Below, piece by piece: positions 1-9,300 of a stretch of DNA of 14,904 nt. Origin of the DNA: Cephalothrix simula (lineage: Eukaryota; Nemertea; Palaeonemertea; Archinemertea; Cephalotrichidae); contig JAXIUW010038896.1 of assembly GCA_035591015.1 (NCBI GenBank), forward strand, positions 1 to 14,904, written 5' to 3'. The position numbers and the translations under genes were made by a program. A model generated the notes under the pieces. It saw only the letters and a program-made list of their open reading frames with translations. It searched no databases and had not been told where the DNA came from. The stretch's first letter is position 1, and each line of letters starts with the position of its first letter.

Positions 1-79
1 TACTACGTCAGAGCTAACCGGGAACTGTATCGATCTAGAATCTTGATCGATACAGTTCTCGGTTAGCTCTGACGTAGTA
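1..79. repeat. Near-perfect long hairpin at window start
   Basis: Arms 1-35 and 45-79 are exact reverse complements except at position 21 against 59, where G faces T (a wobble pair in RNA). They are separated by a 9-base loop, TAGAATCTT. The outer end reads TACTACGTCAGAGCTAACCG. It could be a small foldback transposon, a pre-miRNA-like or endogenous siRNA precursor, or the tip of a longer palindrome cut by the window edge. Nothing in the sequence decides among these. Confidence 0.9.
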
Positions 80-1413
80 TATCAGAATAGGGAATATCCC
101 GGCATTGATTGTTAGCTTCCATACAGCTTAACCACAGTGGAGCTGGAATCCCGTCTTGACCTTTGGTTTCTAAAGGGGAAAGCTGAATTTTCCGCAGCTA
201 AAAACAACAAATAGAGCTAAATACGTACCCGATACCAAAATTTTTTCCCTTATACTTAATTGGACATCTAGATGCCACGGTTTATGCCCCAAGCTTTTCT
301 CCGGTGGGCCTCTGGCCATGATAGAGTGCCTAATGTTAATTCAAAATGAATCGTCCCAGACGAATCAAAATGCAACTTAAATTACAGAGACAAAACTATT
401 GATTGGTCATTTGTTGCTTTGAAAAAAACCAACTCATTGAATTTAAAACAAAAACTAAATGATATATACCTGCTTCCAAACGTCCGTTATGTTGACAATC
501 AAACTCTCAGGCCTGACACAATCCATTCCTACTACTTAAGCACCATATTATGATTTGGCACATTACAATTAACTATAGCATCCCATTCCCAATCTAAAAA
601 CAGGCATCTCCCATATTAATATATTTATCATTAAAAGCCTATATATATCATAATATATCGTTTTTGTTGATATGCAGGTACTTCATGAATTTTCCAGCAT
701 GCGGTCTATTAAGTGGAGTCCTCGACTCGGTTGCAGTGAGAGCAGGGATGTAATTTTTCAAATGCAGAATCAATTTTTACCAAACAATACTAGAAGGGCG
801 ATCAACATACTAGAATATTTGTATTAGAACTGATTGGTACAAATCAGCTCATGGGTGTATGGTATAGTTTAAGAGCTTATTGTTTGGAGTAAAAATAATG
901 AGCCCATGCACACAAAAAGGCTAAAGTTTCATCACGAGCGATTTTTCTGGCGATTTTAAGCTAAATAATTTGCCCAAAAATTGCTTGAAATTGATCACGA
1001 TTGGTGGTTATATCTATATGTAGTTTTAAAATATCATGCTGTTGCAAGGTACGGCGTCTTCGAAATTTGTCATGAGAAAAACAGGGAAAATATACTTCCC
1101 ACAAAGAATAAAACAAATGGTTTACAAATAAAAAACATTCGCAACTGATTCAACAGTTTTTTTATATTCAGTGAGGCCCTATCTCACAGGACTCTTCAGT
1201 CGGACAAAATTTCCAACGGGAAATGGTCTCTGCCACACCAACAAATATAAAAGTTCAGCAATACTAGAATATACTGCCCTGCCCATTTTTAGACATGTAA
1301 TTAAGATGTAATCAAGACGCAAGCAGCGAAGGTAATATCAACACGCCAGCTACACCGAGTACCAGCACGAAAATTTTTAAAACTTCCTAAATTACAGGGT
1401 AAACAGGGGAGTT
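80..1413. other. Non-coding stretch without recognisable feature
   Basis: AT-rich sequence with many stops in all frames and no open frame of note. I see no exon with convincing splice sites, no RNA gene and no clear repeat. It most likely lies in an intron or upstream flank of the attractin-family gene. Confidence 0.6.
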
Positions 1414-1975
1414 GTCAGACAAATTGAGACATCGAGCGGTGATGAGTGGGTGTCAAATGACAAAAAAACATTAAATGACATGTCAGATGAATTGGTGGTG
1501 TCAAATTTTGCCCAAATTATAATCTCACAAATTGGGTCGGGTTTGCCCAAAATTTTATCGGCTGTCAGATAAATTGGGTGGTGTCATGGAAAATTTGCCA
1601 AAAATTGTATCTGACGTCAGTTAAGTTGAGTGGCGTCCAAAAATTACGGATGATTAAACCTATCTGACGCTGTTGACGTCAGTTTATGTTAAATACTTGA
1701 GCAAAATTGGGTGGTACAGGGTGGCCAATGGCACGCACGCAAATTTAAATAACTTCAGATATTGTGTGGTCTTGAAAAGTTGAAATAACTTTAAATCAGA
1801 TACTTTGGGTGTAGAAGGTTGACATCAGATAAATTAACGTTTTTGTTAGAGAAATTGATCTAAATGGGGTGGTGTCCTGGGCCTGTGTCAGATAACTTCA
1901 CCAAATGTCAGATTATTTGGGAGGTTGATTCTGACGCCCGGTGTTTGAGCTTGACTGACAGCAACCCCCCCCCCC
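1414..1975. repeat. Degenerate GTCAGATAAATTGGGTGGTGTC array
   Basis: The words GTCAGA(T/C)AAATTG and GGGTGGTGTC recur at irregular 40-80 bp spacing from about 1414 to 1930, for example near 1414, 1484, 1565, 1616, 1677, 1886 and 1908. Several pair with TCTGACG as dyads. The array ends in CTGACAGCAA followed by an 11-base C tract (1965-1975). It looks like a decayed satellite or nested inverted-repeat element. A related segment occurs at 9925-10019. Confidence 0.6.
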
Positions 1976-2179
1976 GTCCCTCAGGGGTAAATCTAAGAAA
2001 TGAAATGTAATTTTATTGAAATCGACTCTTCGCTCTTTACTATATACATCGCTAGAGTCAGATTTTTTATCACAGAGGGAAGGTGGTCACTGCATGCCGA
2101 CATAAAGTACACAGAGCTCTTTGGGCACTTTCGCAGTACCAAGTCCCCGCTCTATTTTTTTAATGCTTAAGCAGGGGGA

Positions 2180-2376
2180 TGTCTGCAGAAATAGTCAGAC
2201 ACCAAGGGGATGGGGTGGGTGTAACGAATGCCGGAAATCAGTTTCTGCACTGCAGAAATTGGGCGTGGTGTATAGAAAATTTTGTTGTCAGTTTCTGCAA
2301 AATGCAGAAACTGGGGTGGTGTCAAAGGATATTAACATTCTCAGTTTCTACAAATGCAGAAATATGGGTGATCATG
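2180..2376. repeat. Tandem array of short hairpins, about 50-bp period
   Basis: Three units begin at 2239, 2289 and 2342 (spacings 50 and 53), with a partial unit near 2182. Each carries a small hairpin of the type CAGTTTCTGC...GCAGAAACTG followed by GGGTGGTGT or a variant. The best copy is 2289-2313, ten paired bases around a 5-base loop. The open frame of 155 codons running through this region is a by-product of the repeat. Confidence 0.75.
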
Positions 2377-2547
2377 GTATATTCAATAAATATTTGACTA
2401 AAACTTTCTGTAGTGCCAATACAGATGTGTGTAGCAACTGGCAAAACAATATAAAGAGGGCGGGGTGTGACCAGACGTGTGCACCGTCAGATTTCAACTC
2501 GGCGGCGGCGTTTGCCTTTTTTTGGCGGCGGCTAGCTGCGGCTGGAG

Positions 2548-2566
2548 TTGACACCACCCAGTTTCC
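2548..2566 (-). repeat. Inverted copy of the array's GGTGGTGTCAA word
   Basis: TTGACACCACCCAGTTTCC is the reverse complement of the GAAACTGGGGTGGTGTCAA word at 2306-2324, apart from one extra G there. The pair suggests that about 2180-2566 is a single element with inverted ends. A GC-rich GGCGGC stretch lies just inside. Confidence 0.5.
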
Positions 2567-3069
2567 ACTCGTGATCCGCCGGTGTTAAGGTTTGAACTCA
2601 CTCTTGCCATAACGAAGGTTTTTATGACGTCATGATCTACTAAGTTCAGCACCCTGACAGACAGGATGATTACAAAATAATAATATCAAATGTTTTAGTA
2701 TCACTCGTTGACAAGAAAAAATGTTTGAAAAATCTCTGTGAACAACAGGGAATGAATTCGACATCAATTCAATCAATATGCAGCTCAACAGGCTCTTATA
2801 CCAGTAGCTCTTTAAGGAATTTACATGCGATCATGGTCAACTAATAATGACTGTCTGTCTAGCTGCTGGAAGCAAAAAGACGGCAACATATTTTGTCATT
2901 GAAAATCAAATAACGTTGGAAAAATGGCGGTTTGAGGGGATATATAACATAAGATAAAAAGAAGTCTAAAAAGAAACAACTCCACTGAAAATACACAAAG
3001 AAAGGAAAATTGAAAATTGCTCAATCGAGCGAAGAGGCCACACTACTAATTTGATAATTTATTACTTTT
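2567..3069. other. Non-coding stretch with a CRE palindrome
   Basis: No gene seen. A full ATGACGTCAT palindrome (cAMP-response-element type) is at about 2624-2633. A second copy of this ten-base palindrome lies near 4311. With no transcription unit nearby, these may simply be parts of repeats. Confidence 0.4.
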
Positions 3070-3248
3070 TGGTACATTTAGAACAAATTAAGTAATTTTA
3101 GTACAAAATTTTTGTACAAATTTAGTAATTTAAGTTCATATTTAGTAATTTTAGTATCAATATAGTAATTTTAGTACAAGTTTAGTAATTCTAGTACAAA
3201 TTTAGTAATTTTAGTACAAATTTAGTACCTTTACTACAATTTAAGTAC
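3070..3248. repeat. AT-rich minisatellite, 20-bp period
   Basis: The word TTTAGTAATT or a one-base variant starts at 3121, 3141, 3161, 3181 and 3201, an exact 20-bp register. The unit is TTTAGTAATTTTAGTACAAA. Flanking bases back to about 3070 and on to about 3248 are more diverged copies. Confidence 0.9.
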
Positions 3249-6120
3249 ATCCAAAATCCCTCATTGAGTAAATACAATGAGTTGATAAATAATGGAAAAG
3301 TAGAAGGAGCGGTGATACCTTAATCGAAAACCTGAGATTTAATTTTTCAACTAAAAACCTCTATTGACTAAAACAGCTCTATTTCTTTTGGTTTCACTTG
3401 TTTAGTATTACAACATATTTAGTTGAAAAATCAAATTCCTTATCTTTTTCCAGGACTTTTTGTTATCCAGGTTATTGTAGTTTCCATGTTTTCTAAAAAC
3501 CAGATTTTAATAAGAAAAATTGAAGTTGTAAAACAGTCTTGGTCTTTATAATATTGTATGCAAAACATCATATATTGTACCGATATATATTTTGCCTTTA
3601 AATACTTGTTGACATAGGTCCATGTCGGCCCTGCGTCTGCCGGAGAAGCATCGCTGAGAAGGGCCAATGCATCTATAAACGAAAATGGCTGACCTAACAT
3701 GTTGAGGTGTGTCCATTAATGCTGGACAAATTAGTTTTAAATGGCCAGTAACAAATGATAACAAAAGAAAAACTCAATGAAGTGTCTGAAGAGCCTGGCA
3801 AGAAGGACCTGCAAAACTTTGCCCATCAAACGTTCATTTTTATAAAATTCCTAAATACCTGTCATTCGGTCAAATAGCTGTGAGAGCGATTTGTAAATTA
3901 CGTGCCTTATGTTACGTTCTTCAAAGAAATCGACTTAGGACTTCATCTGTACAGTGACAAATAAGAAAACATTGTGCCATATGAGGATTCTTGATTTAAA
4001 ATTGAAATAGCTCTGAAACATGACAATCAATAAGTTATGGGAAAGCGAACTTTAGATCGTCGTTTGGTCTTGATGGATTAATATACCAGCAGAATCCCGT
4101 CTGTGATGTTCAAGTATAGCCTTAATAAAGCTGAAAATGGGTTCATATCGAAGACATCTTTTTATGTCTACACAAGTGGCCGGAAAAATTGAATTCCCAA
4201 AAATGTACCCCTACCGATTTTCTCAGAAACTATAGAATTTACCCCAATACATTATGCATGGATTGATAGGTAATGACTTGTAGGTAAATAATCTGGGTAT
4301 TACAATTTTATGACGTCATAGTGGCGCCCCTTAGCGGCGAAAAACTGAGTACAGCCTATACCGGTAGTGATAGCAAAAAACCAAAAATTGAAATTTGACG
4401 TCGAATTTGTACTCGAATATGGCACAAAATTCCGAGCTGAAGGAAAAGTTAACCATCAGCAAGCATTGTAATGTGAAATGACCAGCATTTCAATGTGTAC
4501 ATTGAAGGCAAGGTATGGCCAACTCTGTCTGCAACATTCCCTCGTTGCAAAATGTTGGCCACACCAGTTGGCCACACCAGGTCTTAGCGGAAAACAGGTA
4601 CATATTCTTACAAAATGTACTTTTTCCCCAGAACCAAATTTTGGTATTACTTTTTCTTTCCTGTTATGGGCTACCAAAATATGAGAATAACCAAGTTGAG
4701 TTAAACTAAGGTTGAGCCATGTACTTTTCATACCTGTACCTAGACACCCCCCCCCCCCCGGATAGGGGCAACAATACTAAATAGGGTGAAACAACTTAGA
4801 ATGACATGGGGCGACGCAAAAGGGTTCAATTTTTGGGGTGTCATTTGTGGTGGATTGCCCCGCGAGCCTTATGTCGTGGGTTCCAGGAGCCATTCCTTTG
4901 TAGGCCTATCTTAGATAAAAATGGTGCATTTTATATGAATACAGGCTTGAAATGCGAGCGAAAATCCGCACAGAGGTACATTGTAGAGACTAGTAATTAT
5001 ACATGTAATCCTACTAATCAAAAGGTAAAAATGAATAATGGGATAATAATTAAATTTAATCAACTTATAAAAATTAAAACAGCGGGTCTTGAAAAGCTAT
5101 ATTTATCAACTATATCTAGCATTATTGTTATATTCAATATATTTGCTTTTTCTTAAAATTCTTGTTGGTTTTCTTAGCGATGTACTTTTTCTTCCCAGTC
5201 AATTTTTTCAATGGCTCCTCTGTACTTTTTCCCCCAACCTTAGTTTGAGCAAATGTAAGAATATACCTCTGGCGGAAAAGCAATTACAATACAATCTATT
5301 CCATTATTCTTTGCATGCTGCAAAACGCAAAACAAGTATCCTATTAATTTACATAGCTCGTTGCCTTAAAATGTCCCTGCTCAAGGTGCAACAGAATTAA
5401 TTTTGCCTTTTGCGGTGGAGCGGAAGCCGCATAAAATACAAGATTTTGACATCTTTTTATCGTAAGCCGCTAGACATGCAAGTCAGATTTTTTTGGCCCC
5501 TAGTGCTTACAAAATGTATCTATCACTTTAAGGTATTCATGCAAAGAAACATTGAGTAAAACAAATATAGACCTTTCAGTGGGACCAATATGGGGGACGT
5601 GGGCCTTCCAAAACACCCAAAATTGGAAGCAAAAATGTAACTATCAGCCAATATCCCAACATTTTTGACATTATGCCATGGCCGATTGGTGAGTAATCTT
5701 ATAATGTATGTCATACCAAAAGAAGCAGAATTTCTTGGAGCAAAAACTCATTGGATAAAAATTGGGGGTTAGCTTACCAAATTTTTGGCCACATTTAAAT
5801 GAATTTTATATAAAAATTTTGAAATTAAAAAAAAACGTGTTTATTTTTACCTCCTTTTTCCGCCATAATTAGCAATAATCTCAAACCCCCTACTTGCTAA
5901 AAATGTATTTGAATATGCCAAAACTACTATATTTGCAACTACATAGTCTATTTAGAATTATAAACCACTTTCATGTTGAACTTGAACCTATTTTACACAT
6001 AAAAACCATGAAAAAATATTTTTTGATATTTGAGATTACTTTCCCTGGTCTTTTTAGCGGGCGATCTAAAACGCAAAACTTAAATACTTCCGTCGTATAT
6101 TTTCAAATTTTTTGCTTATG
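3249..6120. other. Long non-coding stretch, probable intron
   Basis: No exon of the attractin gene and no other convincing coding segment was found. Open frames here (about 3440-3764 minus, 4456-5400, 5894-6121 plus) have low-complexity or untypical composition and match no family I recognise. Small features: a 13-bp tandem duplication TTGGCCACACCAG at 4555-4567 and 4568-4580, a 13-base C tract at 4747-4759, and TGTACTTTTT words near 4617, 5180 and 5220. Confidence 0.5.
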
Positions 6121-6210
6121 AAAAAGGTCAGGGAATTTTTTGCGAAGACTCCTGGAAATCAGGGAATAGTCAGGGAAAATGAAAATCTTGGAACAGTTCC
6201 CACCCTGCGT
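6121..6210. repeat. Dispersed GTCAGGGAATTTTTTGC repeat, copy 1
   Basis: It contains GTCAGGGAATTTTTTGCG, then CCTGGAAATCAGGGAATAG and a CCCACCCTG-like end. A diverged copy in the same order and orientation lies at about 13850-13938. Family unknown; probably an old dispersed element. Confidence 0.6.
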
Positions 6211-6311
6211 ATATCAAAACCCAAGAGTTTTAGTTATGTATTAGTAATATATTCTGAATTTCTACCCTTTTTATACATTTTCGTTCATTGAAAATTAACT
6301 ATTTTTTACAG

Positions 6312-6396
6312 AATGTAGTAAATGGTACGAATTGCCAAAACCAAAATTAACTGGCAGTATCGCTAGATTTGGACATTCAGCTAATATTTATAATGG
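6312..6396 (+). CDS. ATRN: Attractin exon a: start of last kelch repeat
   Basis: The acceptor is a T-rich tract ending TTTTTTACAG at 6311; the donor is GTATGA at 6397. The exon starts with two bases completing a codon and ends with two bases (GG) of a glycine codon. It reads CSKWYELPKPKLTGS, then ARFGHSANIYNG. The RFGHSA..Y pattern is the beginning of a kelch beta-propeller blade and resembles the ARFGHTAVLY stretch of human attractin. No stop codon interrupts it. The preceding exon, expected to carry earlier kelch blades, was not found anywhere in the 6.3 kb to the left, so that intron is probably long. The start codon is not in this window. Confidence 0.85.
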
Positions 6397-9300
6397 GTAT
6401 GATTATTTCTTTATTAATGTTAAAAAATATTTTTCGTCTCATGGTAATTCCATCTTTACATGGGCTTTAAAAAAAATATTTTTTAATGTTTCTTTTGTAG
6501 AAAAATGTATGTGTTTGGTGGCTTTGATGGTGTGATGCTGAATGATCTTCTTACATACACTCCAGGTATGCAATTGTCTACATTTTCACTTAAATTAACT
6601 TTGATATACTGAATTAAAAGTTTGATAAACACAAATGGATGGAAAAATTGGATGAGGCACTGTAAAATGTAAAAATGTCGGCCCCCGTCGTGATCTCCTA
6701 GGGAAGGGGAATCGGTACCCCTTAACCCTTTACATTTTTGGAAAGGGCATACTGTAGGGGGGGGGTTATTATTTGCCTCAACATAAGCATAAAAATGACC
6801 ATAGTACCGAGGTCCTAGGTGCAAATTTGCCACCTCTGGCTTAATCTATTTCAATGATTCTATGACCTTTGACTGACCAGTACGGGTCACCTGATAATTG
6901 AACGATTGGGGTTGCCCCCTCAATAACAGTCCCCAAAAAGTCATATTTTCGAGCCTTTTCATTTCGACATTTTGCACAACCGCTCGCCACCAGGTGGAGT
7001 TAGAAATTAAAAAAACTCATTCTTGGTGTGTAACTTTTCATAGCCTTTCCAAAAATGTATAGGGTTAAGGGGTTCCGATGTCCCTTTTATAGGAGAGGTC
7101 CATGGTTAGCGAAATTATTATTTTTCAAGGTGTCTCATCCAATTCTTCCATCCATTTGTGTATGAATTGAAAAAATATCACTTGAATTCGCGCCGCGCGT
7201 TACCCTCATATAAATAGATTTAATGCATTCTTTTTAAATTATTCCAGGGCGCTGTTCATTGCATAATTCTAAAGATAGTTGCTTGAAAAATTTATTTTGT
7301 GTCTGGTATTTTGAGAGCTGTAAGCATACTAGAGAAGTTCCAGAAATGGCTTCCTATCCATTTACTTCAAGACGACAATGTTCTGCCGTTATTGACGATT
7401 GCGATCATTTTGCCGTATGTGAAGGATGTTTAACCTATTCAAAATATCCATGTTACTGGTCAAATATTGGTATTTGTGACATAGCAACTCCGGTAGGTAT
7501 ATCATTTTCCTGATTTTATACATCTCGATACACCTTGGCGTCGGCATCATCCAATATGATTTCTATTAGCCGCATTTATACAACTTAAGTGACTTAAATT
7601 TCAAACAAGACTTCAGTCGTAAGTGGTCACGCCTCCAAAACATGGCCCATTTTTAAAAATATATCGCAATAGGATACATTAGATCTATTAAAAGAGGACC
7701 CCATGTTAAAAATTAAATTTAAAAAAAAGATTGGCTAAATGATGCTGACCTGCCCTGATTTTATCCATCGTCGCGTGGCCCGGAACTATACGGTACCGGT
7801 ACGTCATTTACGGCGACCAGGACGAAAAAGCGGAAAAAGGCTTCTGCGCATGCCCAAGACGTCAGACTTACTTATTTTTGATAAATTCGAAATCTAGAAT
7901 CTTGGTAATATTGATCACGTGACGCACGATCTCAATTATCATTCCCGCCATAAGACTCAACATGACACATTCAATCAACCATAACATCAATTATGCATCT
8001 CAGTTACATCAGCAAAGTGGTACTTACCAGTTTTCTGAATGGTTTTTGGACGCATTTACCGATTGTCTGTCCAAATCGGAACCGGAAGTAAGTATTCAAA
8101 TAACTCTAGTGATGTGTCTGAGATCCATAGGGTCGTGTTCTTTTTGCTTTTCCAAGATAAGCCTGGGGCTGACCCGACTTCCCCCAGGTAACTGGCAAAA
8201 AAGAACGAATATACACTATTTCTGGGTAAAAAAATTTGGCCTGCAGCAAAAATATAGCCAAAAAATAATATATCTCAATGCAGCATACCTTCCCAATCTA
8301 AATGAGCTCCTTATCAGTCCATAAAAATGACTAAAATAATTATTTTAAAATTTCGCCGCAATTTTGCTGTCACTTCTCCGTCTATTATCCTACCCGCAGA
8401 GTATAGGATGAAGTTGGGGTCCCCTGGGTTCCTCCAAGTACTGGAGAAGCTAAAAGAAACGCACTAGGAGGTGCCCTGGGTAGAGTAAAAGAACGCAACC
8501 TAGAATATCTTATGCCGCTTCCGGCATGCGTACTAGTGTGTTTTTGAGACCGGAAAAGGTGAAACAAATTCGAAACTTGACTTACTTAAGATATTTGATC
8601 CGGACAAATACGCCTATTATTTGATCTAAGCTTCCAGATCTGAGCTGAGTCATCTGTGCTAATCAAATCAATTGCACAGCCTCTCGCGCTCTCAGTCGAT
8701 CATTAGTAGACTAGATCTAACTTTGTCGGATTTCCGATTTATAAGCAGAATTTTAGTCTATGTGAACGGATGGCCGAGTGGATAGCGCATTAGACTCGTG
8801 ATTTGAACGTCGCTGGTTCGAGTCTCGTCCGCTCTGAAGTGGATGGGTTTTCTACAGACATACGGGGATAATAATGGGGGGTAAAGAAGCGAAGTACCTG
8901 TAATAGAGTTTTTTACCTACCTTCTAATATTTGTAGATTCTAAACGCCTTCTAGGGTAGGTAAAAATAATATAGAAAACACAATCAACATAATTTTTTTA
9001 TTTTCGTTTAGACAACTGCATTGACCAATTTGAAGAACAACACATGTTTTATTCAAGCAACTTGTGGACAACTTCATAATTGCCCTTCTTGTAATACTAA
9101 TTACCAGTGTGAATGGAAACAGCAAGGTTTAAGATGTGATAAAAGAGGTAGGTAAAGTAGGTCGCTATTTATATTTGAAAATGAAGTCATGCTATCACCG
9201 AAAATCAAATAACCTGTTTCTGTAAGATTTGCCCTCAATGTTTCAGTTGCTTTTGCCCAGTTAATGGTTTATGAAGCTGAAACTCTATATTATGCTTATG

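Noticed and set aside
1414-2376. CRISPR-like array
   Set aside because: The repeats are degenerate and unevenly spaced, with no exact direct repeats or unique spacers, and the host is plainly eukaryotic.
2121-2588. 155-codon open frame on the + strand
   Set aside because: It runs through the 50-bp hairpin array and a GGCGGC stretch, and its peptide repeats the array. No splice signals or family resemblance.
3440-3764. Minus-strand frames in a slightly GC-richer patch, with an acceptor-like TTTTCGTTTATAG
   Set aside because: The peptide soon becomes AT-driven low complexity, no good donor closes a plausible exon and no family is recognisable.
4806-5156. 116-codon open frame on the + strand
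   Set aside because: It ends in AT-rich sequence, has no domain and overlaps another frame of equal quality. No splice support.
6483-6833. 116-codon minus-strand frame
   Set aside because: It overlaps the secure + strand kelch exon at 6501-6565 and continues into foldback element A.
8764-8835. Functional tRNA-Thr(CGT)
   Set aside because: The T arm is one base short and the D stem is weak, so a pseudogene or SINE head is the better reading.
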